Positions 9,987-18,179 of a stretch of DNA of 54,590 bases are shown here, piece by piece. The stretch covers positions 1 to 54,590 of the forward strand of contig JADFXT010000003.1 in the NCBI GenBank assembly GCA_015233405.1, read 5' to 3'. This DNA comes from Candidatus Omnitrophota bacterium (GTDB taxonomy: Bacteria > Omnitrophota > Gorgyraeia > Zapsychrales > Zapsychraceae). Under the pieces are notes generated by a model that was given only the letters and a program-made list of their open reading frames with translations, was not told the DNA's origin and searched no databases. Each line of letters starts with the position of its first letter. The first letter of the stretch is position 1. Made by a program: the position numbers and the translations under genes.

Positions 9987-11648
9987 TTACGACACGCCCC
10001 CTTTATACTGCTCGGGACGGCCCAATTCTAAACATAACTTGTTGACTTCTTTCTTAAGCTCTATGATCCTTAGCTCTCTGTCGACCATAAATTTATTCAT
10101 CTTTTCTAAATTGGCCATCTTCTCTTCAAGCTCGCGTGTTCTTTCTTGGACTTGAGCTTCCAGGGAATATTTGGCTTCTGCCAATTCACGTGTGCGTTCT
10201 CTGACTTTCTCCTCGAGACCTGCCTGTGAAGTTCTCAGAGCTTGTTCATTGGCCAATAATTGTTGATTGGTCGCACGCAATTGTTGTTCGGTCGCTAATA
10301 ACTGCTGATTAGCCGCCTTCAATTGCTGCTCATTAGCCGTCAACTGTTGATTGGACGCGCGCAATTGCTGTTCCGTCGCTGACAACTGCTGATTGGCCGC
10401 CTTCAATTGCTGTTCATTGGCCCTTAATTGCTGATTAAGAGCGCGGAGTTCATCTGTCTTTTTCTTTTCTACCGCCAAGCGTGCTTCCGCAAAGGCAAAT
10501 TCTCTTTCTTTCTGCATGAGATCTTTTATATTTTTGGCCATCGCGTTAAAAGCCTTGGCGAGGTCGCCGATCTCATCTTTAACGGTGACATCTATTTTAT
10601 AATCCAATTGACCCTTGCCAACCATTTCAGCCCCATGGCTTAATTTGAGAATAGGATTTGCAATAGACTTTGCCACAGCTAAGGCCACAAGGACCAATAA
10701 GACAATGAAGAGGATAAAAATAGTCTCGACGATTTCTTCTAATTTATTGATGGACGCAAAGGCTTCCTCGACGTCAACCTTCGCAACAAGCCCCCATCCT
10801 AAAACAGAAATAGGCCGCCAGGCAGATAAAACTTTTTTCCCTCGATAGTCAACGCTTATTCCGGAGCCTGTTTCCCCGAGCGCTGCTTTTTGCGCGGGAA
10901 TCGCTTCTTGTGATCCTAACGGAACCGTCTTTTCTAAAGCCGCATCCGGAGCTCCTTTAAGAGGGCTTAAAAATAAAACTTTGTTATCCGCGGTTTTCTT
11001 AACGAGTAACACTTCCATACTGGGCCCAAAAATTTTCACTTTTTGCGTTATTTCATACATAGGACGCATGCATAACTCCACATACACCAACCCCGCAAAT
11101 TCATTTGCACTGCCAGAAACCGCCCCGGCCAGATCCAAACAATACGGATGCTCTTTGCTATCGAATCGATGGACCTCTCCGATATACGCACTGGCTTTGA
11201 CTTTTTGAAGAACCTCTTCTTTATTGACGAGAGGCTTATTCAGCTCAATCTGATGCTGCGGATTTGTGACATAAATGACAATTCCCTCTTTATTGACCAG
11301 CATAATATCGACGTAATTGTAAGCCTTTTGCATGATCACCAATTGTGCATCAACTGTTTTCTTGGCTTCTACATAGGAAAGATTGGAAGGATCATTTTTG
11401 AATTGGTCTAAAACCGGAAGAAATGATTTTATGACGTTACGATTCTGTAGGATAAAAAGATCACTTTTGCGCTCTAAGATATAATCATTGATCGTGTTGG
11501 CTTTAAACTCGGCATTGGCCTCGAGGGCATGAAGAATTTGTACCTGCAAGCTATTCCGAGAATTATAAAAAATAAAATACCCGACCAAAAGCATCGGGAT
11601 CACGGCAACCGCCAGGAAGGTGACTGTTAATTTACTTTTGATTCTCAT
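9987..11648 (-). CDS. Cache-HAMP membrane receptor with heptad coiled coil, no output domain
   Basis: Membrane sensor of about 553 residues: TM helix near the N-terminus, periplasmic double-Cache-like region to about 310, second TM, HAMP, then a long coiled coil. The coil contains about ten near-perfect heptads alternating NQQL and EQQL, then two RTRELAEA/RTRELEEK-type segments. The tail (VDRELRIIELKKEVNKL) resembles the tails of the proteins at 5578 and 11746. There is no MCP signalling hairpin, kinase or PAS domain. I choose the ATG at 11648, with AAAGG 7 nt upstream; the in-frame ATG at 11672 lies within an inverted repeat. It may be a truncated receptor or an adaptor for a partner kinase. 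Confidence 0.85.
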   Translation of the reverse strand: MRIKSKLTVTFLAVAVIPMLLVGYFIFYNSRNSLQVQILHALEANAEFKANTINDYILERKSDLFILQNRNVIKSFLPVLDQFKNDPSNLSYVEAKKTVDAQLVIMQKAYNYVDIMLVNKEGIVIYVTNPQHQIELNKPLVNKEEVLQKVKASAYIGEVHRFDSKEHPYCLDLAGAVSGSANEFAGLVYVELCMRPMYEITQKVKIFGPSMEVLLVKKTADNKVLFLSPLKGAPDAALEKTVPLGSQEAIPAQKAALGETGSGISVDYRGKKVLSAWRPISVLGWGLVAKVDVEEAFASINKLEEIVETIFILFIVLLVLVALAVAKSIANPILKLSHGAEMVGKGQLDYKIDVTVKDEIGDLAKAFNAMAKNIKDLMQKEREFAFAEARLAVEKKKTDELRALNQQLRANEQQLKAANQQLSATEQQLRASNQQLTANEQQLKAANQQLLATEQQLRATNQQLLANEQALRTSQAGLEEKVRERTRELAEAKYSLEAQVQERTRELEEKMANLEKMNKFMVDRELRIIELKKEVNKLCLELGRPEQYKGGVS

Positions 11649-11661
11649 AGAATACCTTTCG

Positions 11662-11739
11662 GCTGTCAGCATTCAGCTCTCAGCTAAAAATTTCTTGTTT
11701 CCCAGATTTTAGTTGCCAGCCTAGCTGAATGCTGACAGC
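11662..11739. repeat. 17-bp perfect inverted repeat in intergenic gap
   Basis: GCTGTCAGCATTCAGCT at 11662-11678 pairs with AGCTGAATGCTGACAGC at 11723-11739, leaving a 44-bp loop. It fills the gap between two receptor genes. As RNA it would fold into a strong hairpin just 5' of the downstream gene's Shine-Dalgarno sequence, so it may affect processing or read-through. The sequence is a variant of the 9213/9967 pair. Confidence 0.75.
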
Positions 11740-11745
11740 TGACGG

Positions 11746-14064
11746 CTATTTTTGCTCCAACTCCTTCTTTAATCTCTCCACTTCTTTCTTAAGTTCCAAG
11801 ATACGCTCTTCACGTCCGACGCTGGCCTTATAGAAAACTTCAAATTCCCGTAACCGTTTTTTCTCTAATTCATCCGCTTTCTTGCGTTCGGTGATATCGA
11901 CCATAACGCCGACCATGCCCGCCACCTTACCATCAGGCCCAACGAAAGAGGCCCTGTTAAAAATAACATCCCGCAATGTCCCGTCAGCAAATTGGACCTT
12001 GCCTTCATCTATTTCTGTGCTGGGGCTATTCATCAGTTTTAGGTCACCCGCATGATATTTTTCCGCTAACTCTCGCGGAACAAGATCAAAAACCGTTTTA
12101 CCAATAATGTCCTGACGGGCTACCCCATGGATCTCGGCAAATATTTTATTACACCCCTGAAAGACACCGCGTACATCCTTATAAAAAACAGCATTAGGCA
12201 TCGCGTCCATCAAGGTCTCCAATCGTCGTAACGTCTCTTGACGCCCATTTTCAATTTCCCTACGCTCGGTGATATTCTCGAGGGAAAAGAGAATATGCCG
12301 CTCGTGCTTGATCTCAATCGGCGTGGCGTTGACTTGAAGCCAAACAAGTTTATGTTCTCCGCTTGGCGTATGGATAATTCGTGAAACCTCAGCGCCTCTG
12401 ACGGGTTGACCCGTCTTAAGGATCATTTCTGCCATCGAACGAACTGGACAGGTTTTGCACTCCGCTGTTTTACCGCAGCCTTCCTCTGTTTCCTTGGTCT
12501 GGATGCAGCTTAAAGCATCACCGAATTGCTGATCGACAACAGAAAAGAAATCCTGTCCGCCCATATTAAGAACAATCTGATTAAGCTTCTTAACCTTAAG
12601 CTGGCTGTCGACAAGTAATAACCCGACCTGCGCGGAATCAAAAATGGTTTCAAGGTTCTTATGTTCATCCTCGAGCTGGGACATCAGGCCCTCTAAAAGA
12701 ATCTCCCGCGTCTGTGCACTCTGACGGATTTCCTGTTCGTGTTGATAAATCAAAAAAAACAGAATAAAAAGAACGGCAAATAAAAAGGTAATGAAAATCG
12801 GCATTAAACGATGCTGGTCGACATTCTTACTCCAATCGTCAGCCAAAACATCCGACCCTAAAACAGCCACAACTTTTCTGGATGAAGAATCAATGACCGG
12901 CACAAAACTCGATATAAAAGCCCCCCAGGAATCCGTGTACGGTCCGATAACGTCCTCTTTGCCAGAATGAAAAACATTGATCAATCCTTCCGGAGCGTCC
13001 GTATAAACTTCGCCGGGAGAAGCGGTCGGCCTTAGCGCAGCAGCCTCGTAGCGCGCCGGCTCTGTATCCGCATAAAAAAAGATTTTGCCGTCTCTTTCCC
13101 CCATTAAACAAACATAGCGCGTGCCCAGGACATTATCGCCCATTTTTTTCATCTGCTCTTTGATCCTCTGATAATCCGGACTTGCCGTATCCTCAGGGGT
13201 TCCCGTCAATTTCTTGACGCGATCGGTATTAATACCCGCTGCAAAACCTTGGGAGATCCTTAGAATATCTTGTTTTTCCTGTCGTATCGCACGAACGCCA
13301 ACTTGATCCGTAAAAATTCCCCCTAAGATAATCAGTGTCAAGATCACGCTAGATAATACCCAAGAATGCGCAGACGTTTCTAATTTATGAATATTGGTTG
13401 TCCTGTTATAACGGTTCCAAACGAAGATGGCCAAGGTAAAAGCCAGAATAGCCCTTAAAAGCTGGACAGGAAATTTAAGAAAAGAAAAAAACACGTCTTG
13501 ATTGATGGCTGAGGCTGGAAGGAATGTCCCTTTAGGCGCAAAATATTGTGTGACCACATAACAACTGAGCACCCAGGCAATGATGGCAAAAGACTGTTTG
13601 TCGTCTTTTTCATTAGCCGCCGAGATGATAATGACCCTTGCCGCTAAGAGTCCGCCGACAACGCCAAAAATATAACGCGAAAGAATATTAATGCCGGTAA
13701 GCCCGCCGAGCGTCCAGCCTCCATCCAATGTGATGAATAATAACGGCGCATAGATCCAAAGTCCGCATATTTGTCCAAACCGTTTCTCAGCGTCCTCGCG
13801 GGCAATTTCAACAAAACACAAAAAAGACAAGATAAGCAGCGTTGTCCTGACGATCTTAAATGAAACGCTGTCTCCCATGCTCAATGCGAGCATGTCCATC
13901 CATTCCGTAATGCCATGTAATAATCCAAAGAATGCGATCCATTTCCAGAAGGGCTGTGCTAGACGTACGCGGGAAAGGAAAAAACTGGTTATGGAAAGCA
14001 GGAAAAAGGATAGGCCATAAACGAAGAAAATATAATCCATTTGAGCTATGAAGAATTCGCGCAT
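11746..14064 (-). CDS. Multi-TM receptor with extracytoplasmic sensor and two PAS domains
   Basis: Membrane protein of 772 residues. Residues 1-255 hold about seven or eight TM helices resembling a MASE-type integral sensor. An extracytoplasmic domain follows (about 265-425, Cache-like, including KIFFYADTEP), then a TM helix (428-450) and two cytoplasmic PAS domains. The first PAS carries a cysteine motif (EEGCGKTAECKTCPVR), a possible metal or redox site. The end is a coiled-coil tail with VGREERILELKKEVERL, almost the same as that of the CheD-PAS protein. There is no catalytic output. AGGA 5 nt upstream supports the start. With its neighbours it forms a set of receptors that must signal through a separate partner. 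Confidence 0.87.
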   Translation of the reverse strand: MREFFIAQMDYIFFVYGLSFFLLSITSFFLSRVRLAQPFWKWIAFFGLLHGITEWMDMLALSMGDSVSFKIVRTTLLILSFLCFVEIAREDAEKRFGQICGLWIYAPLLFITLDGGWTLGGLTGINILSRYIFGVVGGLLAARVIIISAANEKDDKQSFAIIAWVLSCYVVTQYFAPKGTFLPASAINQDVFFSFLKFPVQLLRAILAFTLAIFVWNRYNRTTNIHKLETSAHSWVLSSVILTLIILGGIFTDQVGVRAIRQEKQDILRISQGFAAGINTDRVKKLTGTPEDTASPDYQRIKEQMKKMGDNVLGTRYVCLMGERDGKIFFYADTEPARYEAAALRPTASPGEVYTDAPEGLINVFHSGKEDVIGPYTDSWGAFISSFVPVIDSSSRKVVAVLGSDVLADDWSKNVDQHRLMPIFITFLFAVLFILFFLIYQHEQEIRQSAQTREILLEGLMSQLEDEHKNLETIFDSAQVGLLLVDSQLKVKKLNQIVLNMGGQDFFSVVDQQFGDALSCIQTKETEEGCGKTAECKTCPVRSMAEMILKTGQPVRGAEVSRIIHTPSGEHKLVWLQVNATPIEIKHERHILFSLENITERREIENGRQETLRRLETLMDAMPNAVFYKDVRGVFQGCNKIFAEIHGVARQDIIGKTVFDLVPRELAEKYHAGDLKLMNSPSTEIDEGKVQFADGTLRDVIFNRASFVGPDGKVAGMVGVMVDITERKKADELEKKRLREFEVFYKASVGREERILELKKEVERLKKELEQK

Positions 14065-14138
14065 AAGTGTCCTATTTTATCATATTTTAATAATAAGAAT
14101 ATTTATTTTAATTTGATACGGCAGGACAGGATTTTAGG

Positions 14139-14684
14139 CTATTTTTTCTTCGTATCCCACTTATCCAGGATTTGATTGATACGCGATTGGACTTTGTCTT
14201 TCATCTCTGCATCCATCAAGAGCTCGTCCAGAATGGCCTGATGTTCTTCCGCCATGACGATGATGTCGCGCTGAAGTTCGATCATCTTTATTTCCATCCG
14301 GCGCTTCTCAATGGCGTGATTGAGCGGATAAATCACCTTATCCTTGCTCTCGATCGGTTTAAGGATATAGTCAAAAGCTCCGTCGCGGACAGCTTCTTGA
14401 CAGCTTTCTAACGTGGCATACCCGGTGAGGAATATCAAGGGGATGGTTTTCTTGACGTCATTAAGATATTTCAGCAATTCATGCCCCGTTTTGCCGGGCA
14501 TCTTTAGGTCGCTGATGATCGCCTCGATCTCGTTGTTCGTCTCGATGACCTTGATGCCATTGTCAACACAATTGGCCGTGAAGATTTTAAAACCGCAGGA
14601 TTCTAATAGCTCGCCTAAGGATTCGCGGATCGCATCGTCGTCGTCAACTAAAAGCACACATCCTTGGTGATTTGTTTTTGGCAT
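14139..14684 (-). CDS. Single-domain response regulator with helical tail
   Basis: 181 residues. The receiver domain (about 8-130) has the acidic pocket DDDD (14-17), phosphoacceptor Asp59 in SDLKMP, switch Thr87 and Lys109 in LKP. The C-terminal 60 residues are helical with no DNA-binding or enzymatic domain, so it probably acts through protein contacts. AGGAGGT 8 nt upstream of the ATG is a strong ribosome site. Its neighbours are orphan PAS receptors and two receiver-containing kinases, so it may be the relay partner of the left-hand kinase. Confidence 0.93.
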   Translation of the reverse strand: MPKTNHQGCVLLVDDDDAIRESLGELLESCGFKIFTANCVDNGIKVIETNNEIEAIISDLKMPGKTGHELLKYLNDVKKTIPLIFLTGYATLESCQEAVRDGAFDYILKPIESKDKVIYPLNHAIEKRRMEIKMIELQRDIIVMAEEHQAILDELLMDAEMKDKVQSRINQILDKWDTKKK

Positions 14685-14708
14685 CTCTAGTAACCTCCTA
14701 TTATCCTT

Positions 14709-15070
14709 GCTGTCATTCCTGAAATCTTACCCTTTAGCTGTCATTCCCGAAAGCCTCTGCCGGGAATCCATGCCTTCAACCCCTTTTGGATCCCCGCCTA
14801 AACATTGCGGGGATGACAATCCTTAGTTTTTAGCTGTCATTCCCGAAATCTTCTGCCTGCCTACCGGTAGGCAGGTCGGGAATCCATGCCTTCAATCCTT
14901 TTGGTTCCCCGACTAATTCATTCGGGGATGACAATCCTTAGTTTTTAGCTGTCATTCCCGAAATCTTCTGCCTGCCTACCGGTAGGCAGGTCGGGAATCC
15001 ATGCCTTCAATCCTTTTGGATCCCCGCCTAAACATTGCGGGGATGACAACAAGGAGATGCAGGGATGACA
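14709..15070. repeat. Palindromic repeat array with 115-bp tandem duplication
   Basis: About 400 bp without a gene between two regulator genes. It alternates tgtcattcccgaaatctt...gcctgcctaccggtaggcaggtcgggaatcca hairpins with ggatcccc...cggggatgaca hairpins. A composite unit of about 90 bp starting cttagtttttagctgtcattc at 14822 recurs at 14937, offset 115 bp, almost unchanged. That indicates recent duplication of a whole two-hairpin unit. Confidence 0.88.
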
Positions 15071-15091
15071 GATAATGACGGGAACAACCTT

Positions 15092-16315
15092 TTATAATTT
15101 ATTCAATTCCTCGTTAATATCCTTAACCAAATTCGCTTCTTCCGCCAAGTTCTTGTTTTTATCGACGGGAATGGCAAAATAAAAGACCTTACGATTGTCT
15201 TTGATCTTTGTAAAGCTGATAATACCATTGTGGTTCTTGACGATATTATAACAGACCGATAATCCTAAACCTGTTCCTTTTCCGACGGGCTTGGTGGTAA
15301 AGAACGGATTGAACAATTCCGATTCCGTCCCTTCTTGAATAGGAATGCCGTTATCGATCAAGCCGACTAAAACGCAATTCTGTGCCGCCAACATCTTCGA
15401 AAAGACATGGACCTTGCCGCCGACTTGCTGATTGAAGGCCGCATCGACAGCGTCGCGGGCGTTGACTAAAAAATTCATCGCAACATCCTGGATTTGGTAA
15501 CGGTCGATATAGGTCTTGGGCAAATCTTCCATTAGATCGACGGTGATCTCAATATTATGGTCTTTTAACTGCTGCGTAAAAAGATAAACCCCGTCTTGGA
15601 CAGGGCGATTAACGGATTCATTAAAATAATTCCCGGTCCTGCCGCTCGAATATTCATGCAAACGTTTGACGATAGTCCCTAAGCGCACGAACTGGTCTTT
15701 GATTTTATTGATCTTTTCTTTTATTTTATCATCGGATGAAATCGCTGGGTTCATCAAAAGGATCTCCAAGTGCGATGAGATCGCCATTAACGGCTGGTTC
15801 ATTTCATGAGCGACACCGGCGCCTAATTCTCCGACGGCGGTTAATTTTGCCGCCTGTAAAAGCTGGGCCTGCTGGATCTTCATTTTCCGGTGCACAGCCT
15901 CCAGGTCCTGGACATAACTATCTAACTGTTTCTGCAATTTCCGCTGTTCAACGGCCCGTTTCATATTGATCTCAAGCTCGTCATAATCGACAGGCTTGGT
16001 CAAATAATCGAACGCGCCTTTACGCAAAGCCTGAATGGCGGTCTCCACACCACCGTGGCCGGTCATGATAAAAACTTCCGTCGGGATATCAGTCTTTTTG
16101 ATTCTCTCTAAAACTTCAATCCCGTCCATCCCGGGCATTTTAACGTCCAGCAAAACTAAATCAGGCTGGAATTTACCGAATTCTTCAAGACCTTTCGGGC
16201 CGTTTTCCGCTGTGATCACTTCGTAATCGTCCATCTCTAAAAGTCTTTTTAATCTGTCACGGAGGATCTCTTCGTCATCCACGACCAGGACTTTAATTTT
16301 AATTTCCGGCGTCAT
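15092..16315 (-). CDS. Receiver-histidine kinase (REC-HisKA-HATPase)
   Basis: 407-residue soluble hybrid kinase with the receiver at the N-terminus: Asp57 phosphoacceptor in LLDVKMPGMDG, switch residue Thr85 and Lys107. After a coiled coil come HisKA with His170 (GAGVAHEMNQPL), an N box (NFLVNARDAVD), and [10 protein letters not shown] in HATPase_c. The start overlaps the preceding gene by 17 bp, so the two are probably translated together. It has no sensor or membrane part; phosphate input probably comes through its receiver. The linked double-receiver kinase at 16299 is the obvious partner. Confidence 0.93.
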   Translation of the reverse strand: MTPEIKIKVLVVDDEEILRDRLKRLLEMDDYEVITAENGPKGLEEFGKFQPDLVLLDVKMPGMDGIEVLERIKKTDIPTEVFIMTGHGGVETAIQALRKGAFDYLTKPVDYDELEINMKRAVEQRKLQKQLDSYVQDLEAVHRKMKIQQAQLLQAAKLTAVGELGAGVAHEMNQPLMAISSHLEILLMNPAISSDDKIKEKINKIKDQFVRLGTIVKRLHEYSSGRTGNYFNESVNRPVQDGVYLFTQQLKDHNIEITVDLMEDLPKTYIDRYQIQDVAMNFLVNARDAVDAAFNQQVGGKVHVFSKMLAAQNCVLVGLIDNGIPIQEGTESELFNPFFTTKPVGKGTGLGLSVCYNIVKNHNGIISFTKIKDNRKVFYFAIPVDKNKNLAEEANLVKDINEELNKL

Positions 16316-17942
16316 CTATCCCTCCAATAGGCAGGAACACACTCATCGTTGTTCCCTGTCCTTCTATGGTTTCCACTTCAATTTTTCCTTTATGGTTTTC
16401 AATGATCCCAAAACTTATTGATAAACCTAAGCCCGAGCCCTTCCCCACTTCTTTCGTGGTCCAGAACGGCTCAAACATTTTTGCCTTCTTCGCGGGCGAC
16501 AACCCGATCCCTGTATCCGTAAAGCTGACCTGCACCATTTTCGTCGTCGGGTCATAGACTTGCGCAATAGTCAGCTTTTTTTGATAGTCCGGCTGCGGAG
16601 GCAACCGTCCATCTTTTATCTTTAATTCTCTTTCATCCATAGCATCGCGGGCATTGGTGATAAGATTTATCCAAACCTGCTCCAGCTGAAAAGGCTCGCC
16701 CGAAATCTTGGGGATGTCAGGCGCAATATCAAGCACGACCTCGATCTCATGAAGTCTCAATTGTTCACCTAAAAGGCTCATCGCCGATTGGAGGGTCTCC
16801 GCCAAATTCACTTCGATAAACCTTAAAGCATCCTGACGGGCAAAGGTGCGAATATGCTGAATAATCCTGGTCATACGTTTAATGGATTTTTCAATGTCGG
16901 CGACGTCTTCGAGGAGCATTTTTTCAGAAAGCTTGCCGCGTTCGATGGACTTCTTGATGTTGGCACAGATAAGCGCAATGCCGCCTAAAGGTTGATTGAT
17001 CTCATGCGCCAACCCGGCGGACATTTCACCCAGCGTCGCTAATTTGGAGGTCTGGAACAACTGCGTCTGCGTCTGAGTGAGCTCTTTGGAGCGCTCTTCA
17101 ATACGCCGCTCGAGCTCTTCGTTCATCTTGGCAATGATTTCCGATGAAATTTTTAACTCACGGCTGCGGTATAAACGGTTACGGTTTAAATTAATATTGT
17201 CGACCGCTTTCCGGACGGAAATCAAGAGCTCGTCGAGATTAATAGGTTTGTTAAGATAATCCAAGGCGCCGGCGCGCAGCGATTCAATGGCCAAGGCCTC
17301 ATCTTTTTCTCCGGTAGCGACAATCCCCTCAATGTCCTGATAGCGCTTCTTAGCGTTTTGGAGGACCTCAATACCGCTCATGTCGCCTAAATTAATATCA
17401 GTGACCAAAACGTCGATCTTATTATTTTCAATGATGGCCAGACCGTCTTTGCCATTCTCGGCGGTCATCACTTCATAGCCTTCCTTCTCCAAAAACCGTT
17501 TGATCGGCCGAAGCACGGCGGTATCATCATCCACCACAAGGATGCTGTTTTTAAACGACATCTCTTCTTTTTGCGCTAATTTTTCCTGCGCCCGTCCCAG
17601 AGAAGCGCCGAGCTCCTCGAACTTAATGGGCTTTTCCAGATAATCAATGGCGCCCCGGCGTAAAGACTGGATAGCCACTTCCTCGCTGCCGTATCCAGTG
17701 ACAACAATAATTTCGCAATTGGGCCTAAGCTCTTTAGCTTGTTTAAGGAATTCCAGCCCATCGACATCGGGGAGTTTGACATCCAAAAGGAGGATATTAA
17801 TCTCTTCCCGAGCAAAGATCTCTAAACCGCTTTGGCCGTCCCCGGCGAGGAAGACTTCGCAATATTGCCTTTTAAGTTCCCGGCTGAGCTGTTCGCGGGT
17901 CAGTTGGTCGTCATCTACGATCAAAACTTTACGTGTTTTCAT
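16299..17942 (-). CDS. Double-receiver histidine kinase (REC-REC-HisKA-HATPase)
   Basis: 547-residue cytoplasmic kinase. Receiver 1 (residues 4-120) has Asp54; receiver 2 (131-250) has Asp182. Coiled coil follows, then HisKA with His313 in [12 protein letters not shown] and HATPase_c with [17 protein letters not shown] and GKGSGLGLSIS. Its kinase core resembles that of the gene at 162-3503. An AAGAG sequence precedes the ATG. It is the first gene after a 237-bp gap that contains a candidate promoter, and it overlaps the next kinase gene by 17 bp. This architecture suits phosphorelay integration. Confidence 0.93.
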   Translation of the reverse strand: MKTRKVLIVDDDQLTREQLSRELKRQYCEVFLAGDGQSGLEIFAREEINILLLDVKLPDVDGLEFLKQAKELRPNCEIIVVTGYGSEEVAIQSLRRGAIDYLEKPIKFEELGASLGRAQEKLAQKEEMSFKNSILVVDDDTAVLRPIKRFLEKEGYEVMTAENGKDGLAIIENNKIDVLVTDINLGDMSGIEVLQNAKKRYQDIEGIVATGEKDEALAIESLRAGALDYLNKPINLDELLISVRKAVDNINLNRNRLYRSRELKISSEIIAKMNEELERRIEERSKELTQTQTQLFQTSKLATLGEMSAGLAHEINQPLGGIALICANIKKSIERGKLSEKMLLEDVADIEKSIKRMTRIIQHIRTFARQDALRFIEVNLAETLQSAMSLLGEQLRLHEIEVVLDIAPDIPKISGEPFQLEQVWINLITNARDAMDERELKIKDGRLPPQPDYQKKLTIAQVYDPTTKMVQVSFTDTGIGLSPAKKAKMFEPFWTTKEVGKGSGLGLSISFGIIENHKGKIEVETIEGQGTTMSVFLPIGGIDDAGN

Positions 17943-18036
17943 TATCGCTCTTTTCTAAGTATTTCCATTTTCAATAAGCGGAAGAATTGAGCTCTATTCT
18001 TTCCTCTCATGCTCAATCAAAACCTTGACTTCGTAT

Positions 18037-18065
18037 ACCATAACAAATATTTCCCATTCAAGCAA
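18037..18065 (-). promoter_or_regulatory. Candidate sigma70-type promoter for the kinase pair
   Basis: On the minus strand TTGCTT (18060-18065) and TATGGT (18037-18042) are separated by 17 bp; an alternative pairing TTGAAT/TATACG overlaps it with an 18-bp spacer. It lies about 95-120 bp upstream of the double-receiver kinase start, in the only sizeable unique gap between the cytoskeletal block and the signalling block. Boxes are weak and the call rests on spacing and position. Confidence 0.35.
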
Positions 18066-18179
18066 CTCATCTTGCGACTTACCCTTAAATGATGCGACGT
18101 ATCAAAAAAAAGACGAACTTTCAAAAAACATAAGATATTCCACTTTATGATCGCCGACTTCTCAGGCAACGTAATCTCG

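Noticed and set aside
9987-11648. Methyl-accepting chemotaxis protein
   Set aside because: Cache and HAMP are present, but the conserved MCP signalling tip is absent; the coil is a heptad NQQL/EQQL array.
18090-18135. Rho-independent terminator after the coiled-coil gene
   Set aside because: T runs of 6 and 8 are present, but the preceding stem is only about 5 bp and A/T-rich.
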